From Arenibacter algicola (GTDB lineage: Bacteria > Bacteroidota > Bacteroidia > Flavobacteriales > Flavobacteriaceae), in assembly GCF_018860365.1 (NCBI RefSeq), contig NZ_JAHKPO010000023.1, positions 123,759-187,758 of the forward strand: a DNA stretch of 64,000 bases. The letters are read 5' to 3'. This document shows positions 1-9,449 of the stretch, piece by piece. Made by a program: the position numbers and the translations under genes. The notes beneath the pieces were generated by a model. It worked only from the letters and a program-made list of their open reading frames with translations. It was not told the origin of the DNA and did no database searches. Each line of letters opens with the position of its first letter. Position 1 is the stretch's first letter.

Positions 1-636
1 ATTGACTTAAGGGATAATATTGAAAACATCATTTTTGATCTGGATGGTACCCTTTGGGATCCCATGCCCATGAGTATCAAGGCATGGCATACGGCACTGA
101 ATGGTTTCGACTGTATTAAAAATCCGATTTCCAAGGAAGATATACAGGGTATTCTGGGAATGCAGCACGACCTGGTAGGAAAGAAACTGTTTCCATATCT
201 TTCCAAAGAACAGCAAGACGAGGTCATGAACAGTTGCTATGTACAGGAGGTAAATGACATTAAGGAGTTCGGAGGGGTTTTGTACCATGGATTGGAAGAA
301 ACCTTGAAGATACTGGGGAGTAAGTACGATCTGTATATAGTCAGTAATTGTCAGGCTGGTTATATCGAAGCCTTTTATGAATACCATGGTTTGGGTGCCT
401 ATTTTAAAGATTTTGAATGTTCAGGAAATACGGGTAAGTCCAAGGCCGAAAATGTAAAAATGGTCATTGAAAGAAATACACTTTCCAAACCCATCTATAT
501 TGGGGATACCTTAGGGGATTATACCGCTGCCGAAGGCAACCGAATACCATTTGTTTTTGCCAAATACGGATTTGGCGATGTGCCCAATCCGGAACATAAT
601 ATCAATAAAATTACCGATTTAAGGGATTTGCTTTAA
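1..636 (+). CDS. HAD-family phosphatase, 5' end outside window
   Basis: The frame is already open at base 1, so the start lies upstream; 211 codons are visible. Motif I, FDLDGTLWD, is at about visible residues 13-21 and supplies the nucleophilic and acid-base aspartates. The motif II serine is in IVSNCQAG, the motif III lysine in TGKSKAEN and motif IV in YIGDTLGDY. The helical segment between motifs I and II is the cap found in the phosphoglycolate phosphatase / beta-phosphoglucomutase branch of cytoplasmic small-molecule phosphatases. The substrate cannot be read from the sequence. The ATG at base 64 lies after motif I and would remove the catalytic aspartates, so it is not the start. Confidence 0.85.
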   Translation: MDLRDNIENIIFDLDGTLWDPMPMSIKAWHTALNGFDCIKNPISKEDIQGILGMQHDLVGKKLFPYLSKEQQDEVMNSCYVQEVNDIKEFGGVLYHGLEETLKILGSKYDLYIVSNCQAGYIEAFYEYHGLGAYFKDFECSGNTGKSKAENVKMVIERNTLSKPIYIGDTLGDYTAAEGNRIPFVFAKYGFGDVPNPEHNINKITDLRDLL

Positions 637-1392
637 TCCAAACATATCTGGTTGAAATGTTAGTGATTCCGCTTCGATCCTCCCTTGTTTAAGACATGGT
701 CACTTCGATAGAATCCCCTATTGGCAGGAATCCCGCAGGCAACGGTTTTATAAAAGTTTCATCAGTTTTATTAATAGCTTGGAAATTATATACCCAATTA
801 ATGTTTTGGCTTAGTTAGTTGTGTGATTTCTCCCTATTGGTCGAAATGACTGTAGTAATCACTTCGACAGAGTCCCTTTTTGGGGACGACGAGAAGTCGT
901 ACAAGCTAGGTTTTCATTTTTGGAATCTCAATACTTTTTTTGAATAAAGAGGTTGCTTCATGGTAAGTTTTCAAAACTTCGTTGAGCTACTAGTGTGATT
1001 TGTTTCTATTTGGTACCGATGATGAAGTAGCTCAAAGGCACAAGGGGAAAGAGATAATCCAGTAGCCATAATGGGCACACAATGACGACAGCAGTGGCTC
1101 CTTCCCTTGGATAAGGGAAGGGTGGATCTTCCGCTGGGTGCGGAGGAGACGGAAGGGATTGATAGCCCAGGTCTTTGGGAGGGGACAATAGATAAGGTAT
1201 GGGTTTACGGCTCGAGATTTCAAACTCCCCTTTTTGCCCCACCAAGGAGCGTGGCAATTCATTCCCCTCTTCGTTACATAAGGGGAGTTATTAGCCTTTT
1301 TAGGGTACAATTAATATCTACCCATGCAATTTAAATAGTTGATTCTAATGCTTTGGATCCGTATATTTGAATTTCCCTCTAAAATTTTGACA
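637..1392. other. Gene-free stretch with degenerate intergenic repeats
   Basis: About 750 bases separate the HAD gene from the cytochrome gene and I find no convincing gene. Two related pieces, TCACTTCGATAGAATCCCC near 700 and TCACTTCGACAGAGTCCC near 861, look like decayed copies of one repeat. Bases 1100-1121 form a hairpin (CCTTCCCTT, GGAT, AAGGGAAGG). Bases 1223-1232 and 1280-1289 are exact inverted copies of AACTCCCCTT. The short overlapping open frames on both strands between 1006 and 1334 are low-complexity and are best read as non-coding. Confidence 0.5.
1223..1289. repeat. 10-bp inverted repeat flanking 47 bases
   Basis: AACTCCCCTT at 1223-1232 is repeated as its exact reverse complement at 1280-1289. 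No terminator-like T run follows. It could be the ends of a miniature repeat element or a long hairpin; target-site duplications are not evident. Confidence 0.4.
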
Positions 1393-4368
1393 ATGTTTTT
1401 TAGCAGAATAAAGGTTCTGATTTTAATTTGTACGCTGGGCGGTTTAGGTATTTCCTGTGACAGATCACAACAGTTCTCTGAACCTCTGCCTAAGGTGGTG
1501 GATTTTAATTTTCATGTAAAACCCATATTGGTACAGAATTGTTATTTGTGCCATGGCCCCGACCCAAGTAGTAGAAAAGCGGAATTACGATTGGATACCT
1601 ACGAAGGTGCCACCGCTGCCCTAAAAGAAGGGGGGCATGCCATTGTGCCGGGGAAGGCTTCCAAAAGCCATATGGTACAGCGGGTTTATAATGAAGACCC
1701 TGGTATGGTAATGCCTCCACCGGAGACCAATCTAAAACTTACCGAGAGGGAGAAGGCCTTATTGAACAAGTGGATAGATCAGGGAGCCGAATGGAAAGAT
1801 CACTGGTCCTTTATTAAGCCGGAGACGAAAATTGCGTTATCGGACCCCAAGGCCATCGATTTTATAATAGAAAAGAAACTGGATGAAAAAGGGTTGGAGA
1901 AAGTACCTCTTGCCAATAAAAACTCACTTATCCGAAGAGTATCCTATTTACTTACCGGCTTACCCCCAAACCCTAAAGAGGTTCAAGAATTTATTTCTGA
2001 CACCAGTAGTGTGGCTTACGAAAAGCTGGTAGATCGTTATCTAAATTCACCGGCCTATGGAGAAAGATGGGCAAGACATTGGATGGATTTGGTGCGGTAT
2101 GCGGAAACAAAGGGGCACGAGTTTGATTATGCCATAACGGGTGCCTGGAAATATAGGGACTACTTGATCAGGGCGTTTAACGAAGATGTGCCCTATGATC
2201 AATTCCTAAAGGAGCACATTGCAGGGGATTTATTGCCAACTACTAGGGAAAATAAGGAAACTGGAGTTTCGGAATCTAGGCTGGGCACTACTTTCTATGT
2301 TATGGGTGAAGGTACCCATAGCCCAGTGGATGTGCGGCAGGACGAGGCAGATCGCATTGATAACATGATAGACGTTACCACCAAGACTTTTCAGGGGTTA
2401 ACGGTTTCCTGTGCAAAATGTCACGACCATAAATTTGACCCCATAACTGCGGCGGATTATTACGCCCTGTATGGGGTAATGGAGAGCACAAGGTTTTCTC
2501 CCGTTCCTGCCGATCTAAGTAAGGATAAGAAATTGGCGGCCAAGGAAATAGAAAATCTTAATTCCTATATGCGGAAGTTGGTGGCCGGAAAATGGGACAC
2601 TGTCAAAAACAGTTATGAAAATACTGATCAGGCCCAGAATACAGCGATAAACACAAATGAAGAAGCCTATTCCGTCATCGGCGATTTTAGAGGCCGCGAT
2701 TTTGATGGTTGGACAAGTGATGGATTTGCTTTTGGGCAGAAGACAACCCTGGGGAATCCCATAGTGGATCCGGCCACAGGAAAATTGCTTGGCTTGGATG
2801 AAGGAAAAGCTTCTAGCAGGGCAATGGGGATGGGCATTTTTGGGGCATTACGGTCCCCCAATATTATCTTGGACAAAGATTTTGTTGGTGTTAGGGCACT
2901 TGGTAAAAACAGTAGCATCAGAATTATAATAGACAATTTTCAATTGATTCAAAACCCAATTTATGGCGGAATAGACCAAAAGGTGAATACAGGGGAATGG
3001 AATAATTTAGTTTTTAATGTAGCGGCCTGGAAGGGTAGAAAGGCATATATTGAAATCTTGCCGGGAACTTATGAACGCCACAAGTATAGCCTACAGGAGG
3101 ATGCTTTTATTGAAGTTCAATACGCCGTGACTTACGATGGGGAATGGCCTTCGGATTTGGAAGAGAATTTTACCACACAACAACCACAGGAAAATTGGGC
3201 ATCCCTGGATATATCTCCAACAAAGGTTACAAGGCTTAATAATGATCTGAAGAAGGGTAAATTACCTTCACATTTCCCTGAATTGAAATCGGTTTTGGAT
3301 AGTAGCCAACAGCTGGCCAAAAGTCTAAAAACCGAATCCTTTGTTAATGGGATATACGATGGTTACGGAATTGATAGCCCCGTTTTCAATAGAGGTAATT
3401 ATAAGGAGCCCTCGGAAGAACATATTCCTAGGAGATTTTTATCGGTATTGTCATTGGGCGATTCCATATTTAAATCTGAAGGAAGTGGACGTATGGAGTT
3501 GGCAGAGGTAATGTTGAATGAAGATAATCCCTTGACTTCTCGCGTAATGGTAAACCGGATTTGGCACCATTTGTTCGGCAAGGGAATTGTGGAGACTGTT
3601 GATAATTTTGGTCTTCAAGGAAAATTACCATCCCACCCGGAACTGTTGGATTACCTGGCGGTTAAGTTTCAGAAGGAGGGTTGGTCCGTTAAAAAATTGA
3701 TCAAGGCAATTGTTACCTCAGAAACTTTTAAAAGAAGTACTATGAGAAGTGATGCTCTAGCAAATACGGATCCCAACAATATTTATTTGGCTTCTTTTCC
3801 CGTAAGAAGATTGGAGGCAGAAGCTATCCGAGATGGAATATTGGCTGTTTCCGAAAGTTTGGATTCCACCATGTACGGAACACCTGTGGCCACCCATTTA
3901 ACGACGTTTATGCAGGGACGCGGTAGGCCGGGGAAATCGGGACCTCTAGATGGGGAAGGGCGAAGGAGTATTTATTTGGAGGTAAGGAGAAATTTCTTGG
4001 AGCCTATGATGACGACCTTTGATCGTCCTATTCCCTTTAGTACTTTCGGTAGTAGGAACGTTACTAATGTGCCTTCACAATCCTTGATTTTAATGAACGA
4101 CCCATTGGTTGCACAACAGGCCGAAATTATGGCCGGGAAATTGATGGAAAAGGAACTGGTAGGTTTTGAGGAAAAAGTACAGTGGATCTATATGCAGACT
4201 TTTTCACGTTTGGCAAGTTCAGATGAACTAAAAAAAGCTTCTGATTTTTTCGAGATGCTCCGGACTATGGAAGAGAAAGAGGCAAGTAAGGAGAATCAGG
4301 AAATGGAACTCTGGAAAGAGTATTGTCATAGTATTTTTAATTTAAAAGAATTTATATACCTTATCTAA
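1393..4368 (+). CDS. PSCyt1-PSCyt2-PSD1 c-type cytochrome lipoprotein
   Basis: This 991-residue exported protein belongs to the DUF1549/DUF1553 family first seen in planctomycetes. The ATG at 1393 is chosen because it gives a clean lipoprotein signal ending in LGISC (Cys near 24); upstream TTG and ATG codons at 1339 and 1348 would add a non-signal extension. A heme-binding CYLCH lies at residues 50-54 (PSCyt1), the PSCyt2 block includes ERWARHWMDLVRYAE and a second CAKCH at 340-344, and the C-terminal PSD1 block includes SRVMVNRIWHHLFGKG. It probably acts in the periplasm or on the outer membrane as an electron-transferring oxidoreductase. Its stop overlaps the next start by one base, so the two are translationally coupled. 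The substrate is unknown. Confidence 0.9.
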   Translation: MFFSRIKVLILICTLGGLGISCDRSQQFSEPLPKVVDFNFHVKPILVQNCYLCHGPDPSSRKAELRLDTYEGATAALKEGGHAIVPGKASKSHMVQRVYNEDPGMVMPPPETNLKLTEREKALLNKWIDQGAEWKDHWSFIKPETKIALSDPKAIDFIIEKKLDEKGLEKVPLANKNSLIRRVSYLLTGLPPNPKEVQEFISDTSSVAYEKLVDRYLNSPAYGERWARHWMDLVRYAETKGHEFDYAITGAWKYRDYLIRAFNEDVPYDQFLKEHIAGDLLPTTRENKETGVSESRLGTTFYVMGEGTHSPVDVRQDEADRIDNMIDVTTKTFQGLTVSCAKCHDHKFDPITAADYYALYGVMESTRFSPVPADLSKDKKLAAKEIENLNSYMRKLVAGKWDTVKNSYENTDQAQNTAINTNEEAYSVIGDFRGRDFDGWTSDGFAFGQKTTLGNPIVDPATGKLLGLDEGKASSRAMGMGIFGALRSPNIILDKDFVGVRALGKNSSIRIIIDNFQLIQNPIYGGIDQKVNTGEWNNLVFNVAAWKGRKAYIEILPGTYERHKYSLQEDAFIEVQYAVTYDGEWPSDLEENFTTQQPQENWASLDISPTKVTRLNNDLKKGKLPSHFPELKSVLDSSQQLAKSLKTESFVNGIYDGYGIDSPVFNRGNYKEPSEEHIPRRFLSVLSLGDSIFKSEGSGRMELAEVMLNEDNPLTSRVMVNRIWHHLFGKGIVETVDNFGLQGKLPSHPELLDYLAVKFQKEGWSVKKLIKAIVTSETFKRSTMRSDALANTDPNNIYLASFPVRRLEAEAIRDGILAVSESLDSTMYGTPVATHLTTFMQGRGRPGKSGPLDGEGRRSIYLEVRRNFLEPMMTTFDRPIPFSTFGSRNVTNVPSQSLILMNDPLVAQQAEIMAGKLMEKELVGFEEKVQWIYMQTFSRLASSDELKKASDFFEMLRTMEEKEASKENQEMELWKEYCHSIFNLKEFIYLI

Positions 4369-5819
4369 TGGGCCATCATCACAATACTAAACCAAGAGTT
4401 ATTTCCCGTCGGGAAATGTTGGGGCTATCGGCTGGGGGCTTCGGTTCATTGGCATTAATGAGTCTGTTTGGCACTATGCCCTTGGCCTGCAAAAGGCCCG
4501 GATCTTTTGATTCAGCTTCCAATCTTTATTTGGGACCACATTATTTGCCCAAGGCGAAAAATGTCATCTTCCTCTATATGGATGGGGGTGTATCACAAGT
4601 AGACTCCTTTGACCCCAAACCCCGCCTAGCCAAGGAGAACGGAGAGGATCCCAGAAAGAAATTTAAGGTAGATGCGACCCAGTTCGACAATGTGGGCAAG
4701 ATATTAAAAAGCCCTTGGGATTTTAAACAATATGGGGAATGTGGTATGCCAGTAAGTGATCTGTTTCCACATATTGCCACCTGCGTAGACGACATTGCTT
4801 TAATTCGATCCATGGTTTCCAATTTTCCGGAACATACCAATGCCAATTATTTTTTACATACGGGTAGTGGTTTGCAGGGTCGCCCAAGTATGGGTGCTTG
4901 GATGAATTATGGATTAGGGAGCGAGAATAAAAATATACCTGGCTATGTTGTTTTGGACGGAGGGCTGGTTCCTCCGGGTGGATTGGATAATTTTAAAAAT
5001 GGGTTTTTGCCGGCATCCTACCAGGCTTCTGTTTTTAAGGCTGGTCCAGAACCTGTAGCCAATATCAATCCAAGGGAAGGCGTTAAAAATCTTCAGGAGG
5101 AAAAACTCCAATTTATTAAACAATTGGATCATAGTTTAATTGGGAAAATTGGAGAGGCCGATGCCGTGGAATCTGCTATTTCCAATTATGAACTTGCCTA
5201 TAAAATGCAATCCTCCATCCCGGAACTTACCGAGTTTAAGGAGGAAACCGAGGCCACTAAAAAATTGTACGGTATGGATTCGGATGACCCTAATTTGAGG
5301 GGATATGCCTCTCAATGTATCTTGGCCAGAAGGCTGATAGAGCGGGGCGTTAGATTTGTAGAACTTACTTGTCCCAACGTTGGTCCAGGTGTTGACAGGT
5401 GGGACCAGCACAGTAATTTAAAAAAAGGTCATGAAAAAAATGCCCATGCCGTAGATCAACCCATAGCTGGACTCCTTAAGGATCTTAAATCGCGAGGTTT
5501 GTTGGAGGAAACATTGGTGGTCTGGACCGGAGAGTTTGGCCGTACCCCTTTTGCACAGGGATCTGACGGGCGTGACCATAATCCGTCCGCCTTTAGTATG
5601 TGGATGGCCGGAGCAGGAGTAAAGGGAGGAACTATTTTTGGCAAGACCGATGAATATGGCTATCGGGTAATAGAAAACGAAGTAACCGTGCATGACCTAC
5701 ATGCCACGATTATGCATTTGCTGGGAATAGATCACAAGCAACTGACCTTCCGTTTTGGAGGTCGTGATATGAGATTGACAGATGTTCATGGTAATGTGGT
5801 AAAGGATATTTTAACCTAA
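4368..5819 (+). CDS. DUF1501 protein, Tat-exported
   Basis: A 483-residue DUF1501 protein, a family of the alkaline-phosphatase/sulfatase fold that is usually encoded next to PSD1 cytochromes, as here with a one-base overlap. The N-terminus has a twin-arginine signal (SRREMLGLSAGGFGS, arginines 14 and 15) followed by a hydrophobic stretch and LACK, a possible lipobox with Cys41. Conserved blocks are YMDGGVSQVDSFDPKP and EFGRTPFAQGSDGRDHN. Tat export suggests it folds, perhaps with metal, before crossing the membrane. The reaction is not established for the family, and the pairing suggests it works with the upstream cytochrome. Confidence 0.9.
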   Translation: MGHHHNTKPRVISRREMLGLSAGGFGSLALMSLFGTMPLACKRPGSFDSASNLYLGPHYLPKAKNVIFLYMDGGVSQVDSFDPKPRLAKENGEDPRKKFKVDATQFDNVGKILKSPWDFKQYGECGMPVSDLFPHIATCVDDIALIRSMVSNFPEHTNANYFLHTGSGLQGRPSMGAWMNYGLGSENKNIPGYVVLDGGLVPPGGLDNFKNGFLPASYQASVFKAGPEPVANINPREGVKNLQEEKLQFIKQLDHSLIGKIGEADAVESAISNYELAYKMQSSIPELTEFKEETEATKKLYGMDSDDPNLRGYASQCILARRLIERGVRFVELTCPNVGPGVDRWDQHSNLKKGHEKNAHAVDQPIAGLLKDLKSRGLLEETLVVWTGEFGRTPFAQGSDGRDHNPSAFSMWMAGAGVKGGTIFGKTDEYGYRVIENEVTVHDLHATIMHLLGIDHKQLTFRFGGRDMRLTDVHGNVVKDILT

Positions 5820-5846
5820 ATAAAATTTTAATTGGAATACACGCAT

Positions 5847-6791
5847 ATGAATATTTTTAGCAAAGGACTACTGTTTTTAATGATGTCGCCCCTGTTTTTG
5901 GTAGGTCAAGCTACTGCCTTATCACCCCAAAATCAGTCGATAAATAAAAATGAAATTAAACATTCATTCTTTGTAGGGGGACCTAATTTTACTGGGATTA
6001 TTGGGGAAAATGGAGAGGAACTCTGGGATTCCGGGAAAAAAAGTGCCAGGGATGGCTATGTCTTAAAGAATGGCAATATCCTTATTTGTTGGGGAGATGA
6101 AGTGCGAGAGTATAACAAGAAAAAAAAGGTAATTTTCACCTATACTAGAGCTGAGAAATCCATGGAATTGGGAACCGCAGTTCGTTTATCCAATGGCAAC
6201 ACCATGATTACCGAATCCGGATCGGATCCAAGAATAGTTGAGGTTAATAAAAAGGGAAAAGTGGTAAGCAGCATACCACTTAAACCTGATACGGACAATG
6301 TACATATGCAGACTAGGATGGCCAGAAAATTATCCAATGGCAATTATTTAGTACCACATTTATTGGCCTTTGCGGTTAAGGAATACCAACCGGATGGGAA
6401 AGTGGTAAATGTTTTTCATACGGATTTGGAAGATTTGGGAGGAAGGGAAGCTGAAAATTGGCCTTTTACCGCTATTCGTTTGGATAATGGAAATACCCTG
6501 GTTACTTTAACTCATGGGAATAAGGCGGTAGAATTTGATTCCAATGGCAAGGTAGTCTGGAAAGTATCCAATTCTGATTTGCAAGAAGCACCTTTTGTTG
6601 ATCCCTGCGGGGCACAAAGGTTACCCAACGGCAATACGGTGATTGCCAGTTACGGGGCTCAAAAGGGAATTAAATTGTTTGAGTTGACACCTGATAAATC
6701 TATGGTTTGGAATTATGAAGGGCATAGGGTGCACCACTTTCAAATTCTGACCACCAATGGAAAACCCATAAAAGGCACTCCACTTAAATAG
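5847..6791 (+). CDS. Exported beta-propeller, arylsulfotransferase/PQQ-repeat like
   Basis: A 314-residue protein with a signal peptide (residues 1-24, ending before LSPQNQS) and repeated LSNGN/LDNGNT/LPNGNT blocks, each followed by a beta strand and a VVWK- or MVWN-type turn. This is the pattern of arylsulfotransferase-like and PQQ-like propellers. No obvious catalytic histidine motif of true arylsulfate sulfotransferases was identified, so it may be a binding or scaffold protein. The ATG at 5847 is preferred over a TTG at 5832 because it starts the signal peptide directly. It lies 27 bases after the DUF1501 gene and 5 bases before the next gene, so it is part of the same operon. Confidence 0.75.
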   Translation: MNIFSKGLLFLMMSPLFLVGQATALSPQNQSINKNEIKHSFFVGGPNFTGIIGENGEELWDSGKKSARDGYVLKNGNILICWGDEVREYNKKKKVIFTYTRAEKSMELGTAVRLSNGNTMITESGSDPRIVEVNKKGKVVSSIPLKPDTDNVHMQTRMARKLSNGNYLVPHLLAFAVKEYQPDGKVVNVFHTDLEDLGGREAENWPFTAIRLDNGNTLVTLTHGNKAVEFDSNGKVVWKVSNSDLQEAPFVDPCGAQRLPNGNTVIASYGAQKGIKLFELTPDKSMVWNYEGHRVHHFQILTTNGKPIKGTPLK

Positions 6792-6796
6792 TATAA

Positions 6797-8203
6797 ATGG
6801 GATTTATCTTCTTGATGAATGGTGGTATTTTGGATAACCCGCCAGATGTAGTATTGTTTTTTGGGCGGTTTCATCCTGTAGTTGTGCATCTTCCCATTGG
6901 CTTCCTAATTATGGCCATTTTGGCACAGCTGGCTACGCGTTGGCCCAAATTCAAGCCTTTGGAGATGTATCTACCGCTGATGTGGCTTATGGGAGCATTT
7001 AGTGCACTATTGGCTGTGGTTTTTGGTTATTTCCTTTCCCTAAGTGGTGGTTACGATCAGGATACCCTCTTCTGGCATCAGTGGGGTGGAATTGCCGTAA
7101 TGCTATTGTCTTTTGGGTGTTACTTTATCAATAAGAAATGGAGTAATTCACTCTCCATTCCCAAATGGATATTGGTTTTTATAGTCGGACTTTTACTTAT
7201 GTTTACTGGGCACATGGGTGGTAACCTGACCCATGGTTCTACTTATTTACTGGAATACGCACCAAATCCCGTAAGGAATATGGCAGGATTGCCTTCCAAG
7301 GTGGAGCCGCGTGAAAAAGTCACGGTATTGGATTCCGCAGATGTCTTTCTGGATTTGGTGCTGCCAATGATGCAAACAAAATGTGTTAGCTGTCATAACG
7401 AGGGGAAAAAGAAGGGCGGTCTTTTGCTTACCTCCTATGCGAATATGATACTTGGAGGAGAAAGTGAAAATACCATTATCCCAGGGGATGCCTTAAAGAG
7501 CGAATTGGTTCGAAGGATTACCCTGCCAACAGAACATGACGATTTTATGCCATCTGAAGGAAAGTTGCCGCTTACGGATCAAGAAGTGTTGCTGATTAAA
7601 TGGTGGATTAAAATTGGAGCCCCACCGAATGGTTTTGTAACTGAATTGGATACGGAAAAGGCAGTAAGTTCTTTGGTCAGTAATTATTTAGGATTGGATA
7701 AGAACAATCTTTTTAATAAAAAGATTCCACCTCCCAATCGGTCCATCGTTGATTCTTTGATTCGACATGGTTTTGTAATCAATCCTTTAATGAAGGACAA
7801 TTATTTTTTGGAGGCCAATTTTAGTTTAAGTGAATATGACCTTAAAGCTTCGGATTTGGACGCCCTTTTGGAATTAAAGGAGCAATTGGTTTGGCTTAAC
7901 CTAGGAAATTCTCACCTCAAGGATGCATATCTTGAAAAAATTGGATTATTGCAAAACCTGGTAAAGTTGGACCTTAGGGGAAATGAAATTACCGATGACG
8001 GGATAAAACACTTATCTAAATTGGAGAATTTGGAATCGCTTAACCTTTATGGAACAAAAGTTTCAAAAGGTGTCCTGGACCTTGTGCCTAAATTAACTAG
8101 GTTAAAGAAAATCTATCTCTGGCAGTCCGATGTATCTAAAGAAACCATAACTCAATTGAAGGAACAGAACCCGGGTCTCACCGTAATTTTTGAACGGGAT
8201 TAA
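6797..8203 (+). CDS. DUF2231 membrane - cytochrome c - leucine-rich repeat fusion
   Basis: A 468-residue three-part protein. Residues 1-150 are four membrane spans of the DUF2231 type (GRFHPVVVHLPIGFLIM, with histidines that could bind heme b). A PSCyt1-like c-heme motif CVSCH follows at 196-200. Residues 345-468 are leucine-rich repeats (LVKLDLRGNEITDDGIKHL and neighbours). The layout implies a membrane anchor that could pass electrons from the quinone side to a periplasmic c heme, with the repeats as a docking surface. It is the last gene of the four-gene set starting at 1393, and the natural membrane partner for the PSD1 cytochrome. That electron path is inferred. Confidence 0.85.
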   Translation: MGFIFLMNGGILDNPPDVVLFFGRFHPVVVHLPIGFLIMAILAQLATRWPKFKPLEMYLPLMWLMGAFSALLAVVFGYFLSLSGGYDQDTLFWHQWGGIAVMLLSFGCYFINKKWSNSLSIPKWILVFIVGLLLMFTGHMGGNLTHGSTYLLEYAPNPVRNMAGLPSKVEPREKVTVLDSADVFLDLVLPMMQTKCVSCHNEGKKKGGLLLTSYANMILGGESENTIIPGDALKSELVRRITLPTEHDDFMPSEGKLPLTDQEVLLIKWWIKIGAPPNGFVTELDTEKAVSSLVSNYLGLDKNNLFNKKIPPPNRSIVDSLIRHGFVINPLMKDNYFLEANFSLSEYDLKASDLDALLELKEQLVWLNLGNSHLKDAYLEKIGLLQNLVKLDLRGNEITDDGIKHLSKLENLESLNLYGTKVSKGVLDLVPKLTRLKKIYLWQSDVSKETITQLKEQNPGLTVIFERD

Positions 8204-8363
8204 GTTTTTCACTTTAGTCAAATAAGAAGGGGTTAGTTATTGTGTAGATCCATTTATTTAAAGTATGTTTCATTTACTGATTCTAGACTTCCTAAATTTG
8301 TTTTAAGTATTTGTATCATTTTTCGACTAAGCCTTACTATTACATCAAGTAAATACCGGAAAA

Positions 8364-9371
8364 ATGGAGGATAACATCAATAATAATTTAAGGAACACAA
8401 AATTCTCAGTTTTGGATTTGGTCCCTGTAGCGCAGGGTTCAACGCCATTACAGTCTATACAAAAAAGCTTGGAACTGGCACAACATGTAGAAACTTTGGG
8501 CTTTGAAAGATTTTGGATTTCCGAACACCACAATATGGAAAGTTTGGTTAGTTCGGCCACGCCAATTTTAATAGGAAATATTGCCCAAGGAACCAAAACC
8601 ATCAGAGTAGGCTCCGGAGGAATTATGTTGCCCAATCACGCTCCCTTAATTGTAGCGGAACAATTTGGTACCCTAGAGACACTTTATCCAGGGAGAATTG
8701 ACCTAGGCTTGGGAAGGGCGCCAGGAACAGATCAACTAACGGCTAAGGCATTAAGAAGAAATCGAACGGAAACCGTACACGATTTTCCAAATGACATAAC
8801 GGAATTACAGACGTATTTTTCCAAGGAGAATAGAAATGCTGCCGTAAGGGCCATTCCTGGGGAGGGATTAAACATTCCCTTGTATTTATTGGGCTCCAGT
8901 ACCTTTAGCGCTCAATTGGCGGGATCAAAAGGATTGCCATATGCTTTTGCCAGTCATTTTGCCCCTGCCCACTTGCATGAAGCCCTTAGATTATACCATC
9001 AGAATTTTGAGCCTTCAGAACAATGCAATGCTCCCTATACTATTGCCTGTGTTAACGTCATTGTCGCAGAAACCGATGAAAAGGCTAGGCATTTGGAGAC
9101 AAGCCTTCAGCAATTAGCTTTGGGAATTATTAGAAATACTAGAAAACCGTTGCCGCCTCCGGTGAAGAGTATGGATGGTATATGGCATGAGATGGAAAAA
9201 GCTCAAATACAAAATATGATGCACTATAGTTTTGTTGGGTCTAAAGAAACCATAAAAGCACAACTTTCGGATTTTGTGGCAAATACCCGGGTCAACGAAA
9301 TAATGGCGGTATCCCATATCTATGACCATAATGACCGCTTAAGATCTTATGAAATTTTGAGTAGCCTTTAA
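8364..9371 (+). CDS. LLM-class flavin-dependent oxidoreductase
   Basis: A 335-residue cytoplasmic protein of the bacterial luciferase-like monooxygenase superfamily. It has the N-terminal FSVLDLVPVAQGST, FERFWISEHHNM and GSGGIMLPNHAPL blocks and YPGRIDLGLGRAPGTD, typical of the single-component group related to E. coli YhbW. FMN or F420 cannot be distinguished by eye, though FMN with a separate reductase is usual in Bacteroidota. There is no signal peptide, in contrast to its exported neighbours. A 160-base gap separates it from the cytochrome operon, so it may be an independent unit. Confidence 0.88.
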   Translation: MEDNINNNLRNTKFSVLDLVPVAQGSTPLQSIQKSLELAQHVETLGFERFWISEHHNMESLVSSATPILIGNIAQGTKTIRVGSGGIMLPNHAPLIVAEQFGTLETLYPGRIDLGLGRAPGTDQLTAKALRRNRTETVHDFPNDITELQTYFSKENRNAAVRAIPGEGLNIPLYLLGSSTFSAQLAGSKGLPYAFASHFAPAHLHEALRLYHQNFEPSEQCNAPYTIACVNVIVAETDEKARHLETSLQQLALGIIRNTRKPLPPPVKSMDGIWHEMEKAQIQNMMHYSFVGSKETIKAQLSDFVANTRVNEIMAVSHIYDHNDRLRSYEILSSL

Positions 9372-9449
9372 AATAGGACTAAATTGCTGATCACATTATG
9401 TCTGGATGATAAATTTTAGCTAATTTGTAGTTTATTAGATATGTCATAA

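Noticed and set aside
1006..1334. Three overlapping open frames on both strands
   Set aside because: They overlap one another within a hairpin-rich repeat stretch, have proline- and tryptophan-rich low-complexity sequence, and show no domain or start context.
1393..8203. Contamination or misassembly by planctomycete DNA
   Set aside because: Base composition and the style of signal peptides match the flanking flavobacterial genes, and the same gene set is known in some Bacteroidota.
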